In this document: one piece after another, positions 1 through 6,581 of the stretch
How positions within the stretch are numbered: position 1 is the stretch's first letter
Layout of the letters: each line of letters begins with the position of its first letter
Source of the DNA: Nitrospiria bacterium
Lineage (GTDB): Bacteria > Nitrospirota > CAKKRA01 > 9FT-COMBO-42-15
Length of the DNA: 8,885 nt
Assembly (NCBI GenBank): GCA_919903585.1
Contig: CAKKST010000391.1
Coordinates: 1 to 8,885 of the forward strand
Reading direction: 5' to 3'
Translations under genes and position numbers: made by a program
Notes under the pieces: generated by a model
What the model was told of the DNA's origin: nothing
Database searches by the model: none
The model's input: only the letters and a program-made list of their open reading frames with translations

Positions 1-334
1 CAAAATCCCAATCCTCTTCCTTCATTTTTATCAGCAGAGCGTCCCTTGTTATGCCCGCATTATTTATTAAAACATCAATCCTGCCCCATTTCTTTATGGC
101 AGCGTCAAACATATTCTTAACATCTTCTGTCTTTGAGATATCAGCCTGACATATCTCTGCTTCGCCGTCAAGACTCCTTACCTTCTCTGCCACAGCCTCA
201 GCAGCCTTTTTTTGCGCGAGATAATTTACCAAAACAGACCAGCCTTCTTTTCCATATTTCAAGGCTATTGCCTTTCCAAGACCCCTTGATGCACCTGTAA
301 TTATTACGACGGCTTTTTTGCTCCGAGAATACAT
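1..334 (-). CDS. SDR-family oxidoreductase, FabG-like 3-oxoacyl-ACP reductase (partial)
   Basis: Only the first 111 codons are present; the C-terminal half lies beyond the left edge. The translated start MYSRSKKAVVIITGASRGLG carries the Rossmann NAD(P)-binding glycine motif TGxxxGxG at residues 13-20. An acidic turn (ADIS, about 64-67) and the structural NNAG motif at 91-94 follow, and NNAG continues as ITRDALLIKMKEEDWD, which is characteristic of FabG. The catalytic Ser-Tyr-Lys region is outside the window, so activity cannot be confirmed. The start is supported by a good Shine-Dalgarno sequence, AGGAG, a few bases upstream (complement of 338-342). It is the fourth gene of the biotin cluster, 146 nt after bioF. 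FabG normally reduces 3-ketoacyl-ACP with NADPH in the cytosol. Here it may act in making the pimelate chain, but that rests on position only; a general SDR is the alternative. Confidence 0.85.
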   Translation of the reverse strand, partial: MYSRSKKAVVIITGASRGLGKAIALKYGKEGWSVLVNYLAQKKAAEAVAEKVRSLDGEAEICQADISKTEDVKNMFDAAIKKWGRIDVLINNAGITRDALLIKMKEEDWDF

Positions 335-355
335 GTTCTCCTCATCCAAAGCAAT

Positions 356-405
356 GTAGGCACGAATTTATTCGTGCAAAATAGCACGGTTAAAACCGTG
401 CCTAC
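356..405. repeat. GTAG-headed inverted REP pair (BIME-like), copy 1
   Basis: A 50-bp element starts with GTAGG and ends with CCTAC. It holds two hairpins: GCACGAA-TTTA-TTCGTGC (360-377) and GCACGGTT-AA-AACCGTGC (384-401), separated by 6 nt. It lies in the bioF-SDR gap. A second copy sits at 2686-2745 with a compensatory base-pair change in the first stem and a longer spacer, so this is a dispersed structured repeat and not a one-off terminator. No T-run follows on the minus strand. Confidence 0.85.
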
Positions 406-410
406 AAACT

Positions 411-445
411 GGATTGCTTCGTAGCCTTCGGCTTCTCGCAATGAC
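411..445. repeat. GGATTGCTTC...GCAATGAC dispersed palindromic repeat
   Basis: On the minus strand this reads GTCATTGCGAG, then a variable centre, then GAAGCAATCC. The GCAAT and ATTGC arms pair, and the centre holds a small AGCCGAAGGCT stem-loop. I recognise the GTCATTGCGAG...GAAGCAATCC form as a repeat common in intergenic DNA of many environmental bacteria, from general knowledge and not from a search. It directly follows the GTAG repeat pair, so two unrelated repeat families are stacked in the 146-bp bioF-SDR gap. Confidence 0.7.
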
Positions 446-480
446 GCTTTCCTTCTGCTACGGGCTAATTTATTTGCAAA

Positions 481-1638
481 TTAAATAATTTTCAGTTCCT
501 TCCCGATCTTCCCAATCGCTGCCAGCGCCCTGTCAAGCTCCTCTTTTGTATGCGTTGCCATTACAGTCAGCCTTAACCTGCAGGAATCTTCTGGCACTGT
601 TGGCGGTCTTATTGCAGGGATATAGATACCATCCTCAAAAAGCCTTTCTGCCATCTTTAGCGCTTCTTCAATGCTGCCAATAAAAATAGGAATAATTGGC
701 GTCTCGCTTCCCATGATATTAAATCCAAGATTTTTCAGGCCATCTACAAGATAATTTCTGTTTATCCAGAGGTTTTTTATAAGATGCGGCTCCTCCTCTA
801 ATATCTGAATGGCTGCTATTGCTGATGCAAGCACAGACGGTGGAAGCGCTGTGGTGAATATAAACCCCCTTGCCCTGTTTATCAAAAACTCAATCAAACT
901 TTTGCTGCCTGCAACATAGGCGCCAAATGCTCCCAGCGCCTTTCCGAGTGTGCCCATGTGTATATCTATTCCTTCTTTTATGCCAAAATGACCTCCTGTC
1001 CCGATTCCATTTTTGCCCAGCACACCTGTGGCATGGGCATCGTCGAGCATTACCATTGCAGAATATCTTTTTGCAATATCTATAATCTCAGGAATAGGAG
1101 CAATATCGCCATCCATGCTGAATACGCCTTCCGTTACTACAAGGCACTTTCTATCCTTGTTTTTTGATAATATTTCCTTTAAGTGCTCAATATCCTTATG
1201 CCTGTAGATTATCTTTTCAGCCTTACTCAATCTGCATCCGTCAATGATGCTCGCATGATTGAGCTCATCGCTTAGTATCAGATCCCCTTCTCCTGCCACT
1301 GTCGGGAGGATGCTGATATTTGCCATGTATCCTGAATTAAATACCAGCGCAGCCGCTGTATTTTTAAAGGCCACTATCCTCTCTTCTAATTCTTTATACA
1401 GGATATTATTTCCGGATATAAGCCTTGATGCGCCTGAGCCTGCGCCATATCTATCTATTGCCTCCTTTGCCGCCTCCTTTAACCTCGGATGGTTTGCAAG
1501 GCCGAGGTAATTATTAGAAGATAAGAGCAGAACCTCTTTCCCATCAATCACAATTCTGGATGATTGAGCAGACTCAACTATCCTTAATATGCGGTAGAGG
1601 CCATTTTTTTTTATTTCTGATAATTCTTTTTCAAACAT
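481..1638 (-). CDS. bioF: 8-amino-7-oxononanoate synthase (KAPA synthase)
   Basis: This is a PLP-dependent alpha-oxoamine synthase that condenses pimeloyl-CoA with L-alanine, releasing CO2 and CoA, to give 8-amino-7-oxononanoate in the cytosol. From the ATG at 1638 it is 385 aa, the usual family length. Visible motifs are SSNNYLGL (40-47), GAGSGASRLISG (65-76), NHASIIDG with H128 stacking on PLP, DDAHATG (199-205) with the pyridine-binding Asp and the His, and TLGKALG (230-236) with K233 as the likely Schiff-base lysine. The same frame stays open upstream to an ATG at 1800, but those 54 extra residues are translated repeat DNA plus the end of bioW, so 1638 is preferred; its Shine-Dalgarno is weak. 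Glycine C-acetyltransferase is a close relative, but the position after bioW and bioB favours BioF. Confidence 0.93.
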   Translation of the reverse strand: MFEKELSEIKKNGLYRILRIVESAQSSRIVIDGKEVLLLSSNNYLGLANHPRLKEAAKEAIDRYGAGSGASRLISGNNILYKELEERIVAFKNTAAALVFNSGYMANISILPTVAGEGDLILSDELNHASIIDGCRLSKAEKIIYRHKDIEHLKEILSKNKDRKCLVVTEGVFSMDGDIAPIPEIIDIAKRYSAMVMLDDAHATGVLGKNGIGTGGHFGIKEGIDIHMGTLGKALGAFGAYVAGSKSLIEFLINRARGFIFTTALPPSVLASAIAAIQILEEEPHLIKNLWINRNYLVDGLKNLGFNIMGSETPIIPIFIGSIEEALKMAERLFEDGIYIPAIRPPTVPEDSCRLRLTVMATHTKEELDRALAAIGKIGKELKII

Positions 1639-1663
1639 AGAATTTTTGTTCCACTTTTTCTTT

Positions 1664-1767
1664 GTCATTCCTGCGTGCATCTGGCAGGAATCCATGTCTT
1701 GCATATTGTGGATTCCAGCCCAAAAACATTGCGGGAATGACATTATTGTGAATGTTGCAGGAATGAC
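1664..1767. repeat. GTCATTCC...GGAATGAC palindromic repeat at the bioW/bioF junction
   Basis: Outer arms GTCATTCCTGC (1664-1674) and GCGGGAATGAC (1731-1741) are inverted near-copies. Inner arms GGAATCCA and TGGATTCC are also inverted. A third half-copy, GCAGGAATGAC, sits at 1757-1767. The family, with GTCATTCC outside and GGAATCCA inside, is a type often seen between genes in environmental genomes (recognised from memory, not searched). It occupies almost the entire bioW-bioF gap and extends into the end of bioW. Confidence 0.85.
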
Positions 1768-2582
1768 ATTTCTTTCGCCTTCTCTAAAAAAGCCTCCCAT
1801 ACTACTGGGTGGTTACACCTTCCAATCCTTGTTATCAAAACAGGCTGTTGCTCAAGAAATTCTATATATTTCTTTAGATCAAGTATTTTGCTATCAACGA
1901 AGAATGCCCTCCCGCCAAAGGGGGAGCCTTTTTCTTTAAGATAGGGGAACCTTACATATCCGAATCTCTTTGATGCAACATACCCTGCCTGATATGACGG
2001 GTCATCAGACCAGCATAGCTCTGCTATTGTATTTGGAGCATTTATAACCTTTGTTGCCAAGACGATCGCCTCTATAATATATGGGTTATTTATTTTATTC
2101 TTTTTAAGCGCCATTATTAATTTTGCCCCTGCCTCTTTTGTTATATCCATATGGGAAGCCCGAACTCCTCTATACCTGTCAGGCTCCAGTCTTCTGCCTG
2201 ATTTATAATCAATAATCATTGCACCACGCATGTTCTTTTTGTCAGGCGATGCGCCATTTGCTATATAGTCCATTGCCTTCTTTATTGCCCTTTTACTTAT
2301 GCCAATAAGCTCAAGGAGCTGAGATGCGCACAGCCTGCCTTCTTTGTAGTCGTTTAGCAATATAGTGGTTATATCAAGGCCCTTGACCCTTATTATGCTT
2401 GATGGATCAAGCTCATCTATTGAGATGTTTATTTTATCAGGCTTGCCCCTCTCGTGGGTTAATGCCCTTTTGATAAGGCCAGAAGCAGTGCCATAAATAT
2501 CCCTCTTAGAGACTATCCGTTCTGCCCCTGAGATATGCCCCTTATTTTTAGATGCCCGCATCCTGATGCTGTATATTTTCAT
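1743..2582 (-). CDS. bioW: 6-carboxyhexanoate--CoA ligase (pimeloyl-CoA synthetase)
   Basis: BioW uses ATP to activate free pimelate with CoA, giving pimeloyl-CoA, AMP and PPi; this feeds BioF directly. The 279-aa product has the family's hallmarks in order: YSIRMRAS (4-11), HISGAERIV (16-24), THERGKPD (42-49), the MRGA block (118-121), RGVRASHMD (138-146) and AELCWSDDPSYQAGYVA (187-203), all close to what I recall of Bacillus BioW. The ATG at 2582 matches the family N-terminus. A purine-rich tract (about 2601-2610) lies roughly 18 nt upstream, too far for a normal Shine-Dalgarno, so initiation looks weak. The final eight residues, MSFLQHSQ, and the stop are encoded by an inserted palindromic repeat, so the tail is not ancestral. 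Its presence implies a free-pimelate route rather than BioC/BioH. Confidence 0.95.
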   Translation of the reverse strand: MKIYSIRMRASKNKGHISGAERIVSKRDIYGTASGLIKRALTHERGKPDKINISIDELDPSSIIRVKGLDITTILLNDYKEGRLCASQLLELIGISKRAIKKAMDYIANGASPDKKNMRGAMIIDYKSGRRLEPDRYRGVRASHMDITKEAGAKLIMALKKNKINNPYIIEAIVLATKVINAPNTIAELCWSDDPSYQAGYVASKRFGYVRFPYLKEKGSPFGGRAFFVDSKILDLKKYIEFLEQQPVLITRIGRCNHPVVWEAFLEKAKEMSFLQHSQ

Positions 2583-2612
2583 ATAAAAATATCTTTTTCA
2601 CCCTCCCCCTTG

Positions 2613-2635
2613 CCCCCTCCCGTCAAGGGAGGGGG
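2613..2635. repeat. Perfect 9-bp GC hairpin between bioB and bioW
   Basis: CCCCCTCCC and GGGAGGGGG pair perfectly around the loop GTCAA. On the minus (transcribed) strand it lies about 30 nt before the bioW ATG and is followed by a purine-rich tract, not a T-run, so it does not look like an intrinsic terminator. The CCCTCCC-TTGAC-GGGAGGG form resembles a repeat often found between genes in environmental bacteria. It could stabilise an mRNA end or influence bioW translation; that is inference. Confidence 0.75.
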
Positions 2636-2656
2636 TAATTTTTATCCTTTTTTATA

Positions 2657-2676
2657 AACTAAGTTAGTACTTAGTT
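2657..2676. repeat. AACTAAG-N6-CTTAGTT dyad in the bioB-bioW gap
   Basis: A perfect 7-bp inverted repeat (2657-2663 and 2670-2676) surrounds a 6-nt spacer, in AT-rich DNA between the GC hairpin and the GTAG element. On the minus strand a TATAAA follows it immediately, but I find no matching -35 box. It could be an operator-like dyad, the scar of a mobile element, or chance. Confidence 0.4.
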
Positions 2677-2685
2677 GTAAAAATT

Positions 2686-2745
2686 GTAGGCATGAATTTA
2701 TTCATGCAGATACCTATAAAATCGCACGGTTAAAACCGTGCCTAC
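2686..2745. repeat. GTAG-headed inverted REP pair (BIME-like), copy 2
   Basis: A 60-bp element runs from GTAGG to CCTAC. It contains GCATGAA-TTTA-TTCATGC (2690-2707) and GCACGGTT-AA-AACCGTGC (2724-2741). Relative to the copy at 356-405, one C-G pair of the first stem is a T-A pair, the second hairpin is identical, and the spacer is 16 nt instead of 6. It begins about 20 nt beyond the bioB stop codon. Confidence 0.85.
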
Positions 2746-2766
2746 AGGAAAAAACATTACGCTTAT

Positions 2767-3747
2767 TTATGCCAGTAAAACAGTAAGCCCCAAATCCCTT
2801 ATCATCTCTAAGTCTCTTCTTGGATTTCTGCCAAGCGTCGTCAAATAGTTTCCAATAAGTATGCCATCGGCGCCTGCAGCAAAGAGCATGGACTGGAGGT
2901 CTCTCAGTACGGCATCCCGCACCCCGCCGATGCGGATCTCCTTTGTTGGGTTGATAACGCGAAAAAGCGCAATTGTTTTTAATGCCTCAAGGGGATTAAG
3001 GATATCAGAGCCTGCAAGGGGTGTTCCGGGCATGGGCATTAAAAAATTGACAGGTATGGAGTCCGCATTTAGTTCATTCAGTGCAAAGGCAAATTCTATC
3101 CTGTCCCTCATCCCTTCTCCCATCCCGAATATGCCGCCGCAGCATAAGGAGAGGCCGGCCTCTTTTACAAGCATTATGGTCTCAAGCTTTTCCTCGTATG
3201 TATGCGTGGAACAGATATTGGGATAAAAACTCTTGGATGCCTCAAGATTATGATGATACCTCTCAAGGCCAGCCTCTTTTAATGCCTCAAGGTATTCCTT
3301 TTTTATAAAACCGAGTGAGACACAGGGGTGTATACCGACCTCATCCTTTATCCTTTTTATGCCCTCGCATATAATATTCAGCTCCTGTTCATCCACATCC
3401 CTGCCGCTTATTACAATGCAGAACCTCCTCGCCTTAATCTTTTTACCCTCTTTTGCTGCCTCTATCATCTTTTCAATAGGAATTAAGGGATATTCCGGGG
3501 CATGGCTCTTAAACCGGCTTGACTGGGCGCAAAAGCTGCAATCCTCAGGGCAGAGGCCTGACTTTGCATTTGTTATTGCGCAGAGATCTACCACATTTCC
3601 CCTGTAATGCCTGCATATGGCATTGGCGCCTGCCATTAGGAGGTAGGGCTCAGAATCGCTGGCCTTGTTTAGCAATAGCGCCTCATCAAAGGTAATCATC
3701 TTGCCGCTCAGTACCTTTTCAGTGAGTTTTAATATCTCCTTTTCCAT
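2767..3747 (-). CDS. bioB: Biotin synthase (radical SAM)
   Basis: BioB inserts sulfur into dethiobiotin to make biotin using S-adenosylmethionine and two iron-sulfur clusters. The 326-aa product has the radical-SAM CxxxCxxC motif at C66, C70 and C73. Candidate 2Fe-2S ligands are C110 (RFCIV), C142 (HPCVSLG), C202 (LCCGGIFGMGE) and R272 (IRIGG), matching the family pattern. Other signatures are YRGNVVDLCAITNAKSG (48-64), YHHNLEAS (164-171) and NFLMPMPGTPL (234-244). It opens the minus-strand operon with bioW and bioF downstream. The start agrees with the family N-terminus, but there is no Shine-Dalgarno. A near-consensus promoter (3760-3788) would place the transcript start only about 6 nt before the ATG, so the message may be almost leaderless. 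Length is normal and nothing appears broken. Confidence 0.96.
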   Translation of the reverse strand: MEKEILKLTEKVLSGKMITFDEALLLNKASDSEPYLLMAGANAICRHYRGNVVDLCAITNAKSGLCPEDCSFCAQSSRFKSHAPEYPLIPIEKMIEAAKEGKKIKARRFCIVISGRDVDEQELNIICEGIKRIKDEVGIHPCVSLGFIKKEYLEALKEAGLERYHHNLEASKSFYPNICSTHTYEEKLETIMLVKEAGLSLCCGGIFGMGEGMRDRIEFAFALNELNADSIPVNFLMPMPGTPLAGSDILNPLEALKTIALFRVINPTKEIRIGGVRDAVLRDLQSMLFAAGADGILIGNYLTTLGRNPRRDLEMIRDLGLTVLLA

Positions 3748-3759
3748 AATAAGTAATTT

Positions 3760-3788
3760 TTTATAACCCAGCTATCACTGGTTGTCAA
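3760..3788 (-). promoter_or_regulatory. Sigma70-type promoter for the bioB-bioW-bioF operon
   Basis: On the minus strand TTGACA (3788-3783), a 17-nt spacer and TATAAA (3765-3760) form a near-consensus promoter. The predicted start is near 3753, 6 nt from the bioB ATG. The spacer holds a short dyad, CCAG-N6-CTGG. Two direct copies of TTGTYAA (3782-3788 and 3795-3801 on the plus strand) overlap and flank the -35 box, and AACAAA-N12-TTTGTT lies at 3815-3838. None matches the canonical BirA operator, so any operator role is a guess. Confidence 0.7.
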
Positions 3789-3851
3789 TAAATATTGTTA
3801 AAATTAATGCAAAAAACAAACCTGTAAGCCTTTTTGTTAATTAGAAACCCC

Positions 3852-3880
3852 TTGACAAGAGATTTGCGAGAAGGTAAAAT
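3852..3880 (+). promoter_or_regulatory. Sigma70-type promoter for clpC
   Basis: TTGACA (3852-3857), a 17-nt spacer and TAAAAT (3875-3880) form a near-consensus promoter. The predicted start near 3887 gives a leader of about 80 nt before clpC. It is back to back with the bioB promoter, with only about 60 nt between the two -35 boxes. I see no CtsR heptad pair (GGTCAAA) and no CIRCE element, so heat-shock control of the Firmicutes type is not indicated. Confidence 0.75.
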
Positions 3881-3965
3881 AATACTAAACACGGAAACGA
3901 AGAAGAATAGAGTCTATGAAATAAACCTTTAAATACAGAGAGTTAAATTATAGTCAGGGGGAAGG

Positions 3966-6395
3966 ATGTTTGAGAGATTCACAGATAAGGGCCGAAAGAT
4001 AATAATCCTTGCCAGAGAAGAGGCAGAGAGGCACCAGAATGACTACCTCGGCACAGAACATATTGTCCTCGGTGTCTTAAGGGAAGGGGATGGGATAGCC
4101 CTTGCCGTCTTAAAAAAGATGGGCCTCGCCCCTGAGCAGGTCAGGCTTGAGATTGAAAGAAACCTTCCGGGCGGTGGAAACACCCTTACATTTGGCGAAA
4201 TTCCCTTCACACCTCGTGTAAAAAGGGTCATTGAATATGCAATTGAAGAAGCCCGGCTACTAGGACATAATTATATAGGCAGCGAGCATCTCCTCCTTGG
4301 TGTCCTGCGGGAAGAGGAGGGGATAGGCGGAAAGATATTAAGGAGCCTCGGCGCAAATCTCCTTTCAGCAAGACAGCTTACATTAAATCTCCTCCGCAGA
4401 TTAAATCCGGTAAAGGACAATAAAAAGAGCAGTACACCTGCGCTTGATGAATTCGGCAGGGACCTTACAAGGCTCGCAGCAGAAGGCAAGCTTGACCCTG
4501 TTATTGGCAGGAAGGATGAGATTGAGAGGGTGCTTCAGATATTGACAAGGCGCACAAAAAACAATCCCGTCCTGATTGGCGAGGCAGGGGTCGGGAAGAC
4601 CGCAATAGTAGAAGGACTGGCGCAGAGGATTATTGCATCCGATGTGCCTGAGAATCTCTTAAACCGCAGGGTTGTTGCCCTTGACCTTGGCTCTTTGGTG
4701 GCAGGGACAAAATACCGCGGACAGTTTGAAGAGAGATTAAAGATCGTAATGAAGGAGATTGTAACTTCCGGCAATGTTATTATATTCATAGATGAGCTTC
4801 ACACCCTCGTTGGCGCAGGCGCTGCAGAGGGGTCTATTGACGCTTCCAATATGCTAAAACCTGCGCTTTCTCGCGGCGAGATACAGTGTATTGGCGCGAC
4901 CACACTGGATGAGTTCAGAAAATATATTGAAAAGGACGGGGCATTAAAGAGGAGATTCCAGCCTGTTTATGTCAATGCCCCGAACATTGAAGAGACTATT
5001 AGGATAATTGGAGGCCTGCGCGACAGGTACGAGCTGCATCATGGCGTGGAGATAACAGATAAGGCAATTGATGCAGCAGTCAGATTGTCAGAAAGATACA
5101 TAACCGACAGGTTTTTGCCTGATAAGGCAATAGATGTAATTGATGAGGCAGGTTCAAGGGCAAAGCTCCAGACCTATAATCTCCCCAAGGAATTAAAGGA
5201 GATGGAGAATGGGCTGAGGCAGATTACAAAAGAGACGGGTCTTTCCATACAACTGCAGGACTTTGAAAGGGCAGCTAAATTCAGGGAAGATGAAGAGAGG
5301 CTCACGAGGCTGATTGATGAGACCAAAAAGGACTGGAGATCTGCCCAGGAAAAGATGAGGCCGGTCATAACAGAGGAGGAAGTGGCATATATCGTCTCCA
5401 AGATTACCGGCATCCCGCTCTTTAAGCTTGAGGAAGAGGAGTCAAAGAGGCTGCTCCGTATGGCGGAAGAGCTTCACAAAAGGATAGTTGGACAGGATGA
5501 GGCAGTCAATGTAGTAGCAACTGCTATAAGACGTTCCAGGGCAGGGATAAAAGGGGCAAAGAGGCCTATTGGTTCATTTATATTCCTCGGCCCCACAGGC
5601 GTTGGGAAGACAGAGCTCGCAAAGGCGCTGGCAGAATTCCTCTTTAATGATGAAAATGCGCTCATCCGTCTTGATATGTCTGAGTACATGGAAAAATTTA
5701 GCAGTTCAAAACTGATAGGGGCGCCTCCCGGATATGTTGGATATGAAGAAGGCGGCCAGCTTACAGAGAAGGTGAGGAGAAGGCCCTATTCTGTTGTCCT
5801 CTTTGATGAGATTGAAAAGGCGCATCCCGACATCTTTAATATGCTGCTGCAGGTCCTTGATAATGGCAGCATTACAGACAGCTATGGAAGAAGGGTGGAC
5901 TTTAGGAATACCGTTATTATAATGACATCCAATATAGGCGCAAGGTTGATTGACAAGGGGACATCCTTTGGCTTCCAGAAGGCATCAGAAATAGACCTCT
6001 TCAAGAAGATGAAGGAGGATATAAACAGCGAACTGAAGCGGACATTCAATCCTGAATTCTTAAACAGGCTTGATGATACTGTAATATTCCATCCGCTTAA
6101 TAAGAAGCACCTGTTAAAGATCGTTGATAAGTTTATTGAGGAGTTGAATGCCCAGCTTACAGAAAAGGGTATTACCCTTGATGTTACGCAAGAGGTAAAG
6201 AAGTGGCTGATTAAGGAAGGCTATCAGCCGTCTTATGGCGCAAGGCCTATGAGGAGGGTGATACAGAAGAATATCGGCGATAAGCTCTCTGAAAAGATTA
6301 TAATGGGATATTTTAAAGATACAAGGAAGATCAAGGTTATATTGAAGGAAGATACCCCTGATTTTGTAGAAGATGAGGTAATGGCAGGGGCATAA
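3966..6395 (+). CDS. clpC: ATP-dependent Clp protease ATP-binding subunit ClpC
   Basis: ClpC is a hexameric AAA+ unfoldase that threads substrates into ClpP in the cytosol. The 809-aa protein has two Clp-N repeats (about 1-70 and 78-146). The first AAA+ module has Walker A GEAGVGKT (205-212), pore loop KYRG (249-252), Walker B FIDE (274-277) and Arg finger KRRF (328-331). A UVR-type middle segment (about 428-452) is the ClpC hallmark and separates it from ClpA and ClpB. The second AAA+ module has Walker A GPTGVGKT (542-549), pore loop GYVG (589-592), Walker B LFDE (612-615), NRLD (700-703) and sensor-2 GAR (758-760). SFGF (667-670) sits where the ClpP-docking VGF-type loop occurs. A strong purine-rich Shine-Dalgarno (GGGGGAAGG) precedes the ATG. 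It has its own promoter and likely terminator; no ctsR, mcsA or mcsB is adjacent. Confidence 0.96.
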   Translation: MFERFTDKGRKIIILAREEAERHQNDYLGTEHIVLGVLREGDGIALAVLKKMGLAPEQVRLEIERNLPGGGNTLTFGEIPFTPRVKRVIEYAIEEARLLGHNYIGSEHLLLGVLREEEGIGGKILRSLGANLLSARQLTLNLLRRLNPVKDNKKSSTPALDEFGRDLTRLAAEGKLDPVIGRKDEIERVLQILTRRTKNNPVLIGEAGVGKTAIVEGLAQRIIASDVPENLLNRRVVALDLGSLVAGTKYRGQFEERLKIVMKEIVTSGNVIIFIDELHTLVGAGAAEGSIDASNMLKPALSRGEIQCIGATTLDEFRKYIEKDGALKRRFQPVYVNAPNIEETIRIIGGLRDRYELHHGVEITDKAIDAAVRLSERYITDRFLPDKAIDVIDEAGSRAKLQTYNLPKELKEMENGLRQITKETGLSIQLQDFERAAKFREDEERLTRLIDETKKDWRSAQEKMRPVITEEEVAYIVSKITGIPLFKLEEEESKRLLRMAEELHKRIVGQDEAVNVVATAIRRSRAGIKGAKRPIGSFIFLGPTGVGKTELAKALAEFLFNDENALIRLDMSEYMEKFSSSKLIGAPPGYVGYEEGGQLTEKVRRRPYSVVLFDEIEKAHPDIFNMLLQVLDNGSITDSYGRRVDFRNTVIIMTSNIGARLIDKGTSFGFQKASEIDLFKKMKEDINSELKRTFNPEFLNRLDDTVIFHPLNKKHLLKIVDKFIEELNAQLTEKGITLDVTQEVKKWLIKEGYQPSYGARPMRRVIQKNIGDKLSEKIIMGYFKDTRKIKVILKEDTPDFVEDEVMAGA

Positions 6396-6403
6396 GAAAA
6401 GCT

Positions 6404-6436
6404 GTAGGGGCGTATGGCCATACGCCCCTACTTTTT
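6404..6436 (+). terminator. GTAG palindrome followed by T-run: likely clpC terminator
   Basis: A perfect 28-bp palindrome from GTAGGGGCG to CGCCCCTAC (6404-6431) starts 8 nt after the clpC stop and is followed by TTTTT (6432-6436), preceded by AAAA. It has the form of an intrinsic terminator. Its GTAG/CTAC ends and GGGGCG stem match the hairpins at 7458-7587, so it is also a member of the dispersed repeat family, perhaps serving as a terminator. Confidence 0.7.
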
Positions 6437-6561
6437 AGCCAGTAGTCATACGCAATAATATCAAAGGGTCAAGGGTGTAGGGTCAAGGGTCAAGTTGTTA
6501 TTTTTGCTCGGCTCTTAATCCTGTGCCCCTTGACCCTGTTATTGGGTGGTGGTTACTGGCT
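6437..6561. repeat. Composite repeat: GGGTCAAGGGT copies inside 8-bp inverted ends
   Basis: GGGTCAAGGGT occurs at 6466-6476 and 6480-6490, with a partial third copy at 6487-6494, and its inverse CCCCTTGACCCT lies at 6526-6537. The block is bounded by the inverted 8-mers AGCCAGTA (6437-6444) and TACTGGCT (6554-6561). It looks like a small non-coding repeat element and has no usable ORF. Confidence 0.6.
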
Positions 6562-6581
6562 TTTGTTTTATTGGGAGGCTT

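Noticed and set aside
481..1638. Glycine C-acetyltransferase (Kbl) instead of BioF
   Set aside because: The folds and motifs are similar, but linkage to bioW and bioB makes KAPA synthase far more likely, and there is no threonine dehydrogenase gene nearby.
1639..1800. Longer bioF starting at 1800 (439 aa)
   Set aside because: The extra 54 residues are translated palindromic repeat and the end of bioW, and do not resemble a BioF N-terminus; the ATG at 1638 gives the normal family length.
2613..2635. Intrinsic terminator between bioB and bioW
   Set aside because: The hairpin is strong, but on the transcribed minus strand it is followed by a purine-rich tract and no T-run.
3748..3851. Canonical BirA operator before bioB
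   Set aside because: No TTGTAAACC-type half-site with its inverse at the known spacing is present; only loose TTGTYAA direct repeats and AACAAA-N12-TTTGTT are seen.
3887..3965. Riboswitch or CtsR/CIRCE control site in the clpC leader
   Set aside because: The 80-nt leader has only a short ATAG-AGT-CTAT dyad; no GGTCAAA heptad pair, CIRCE arms or recognisable riboswitch core.
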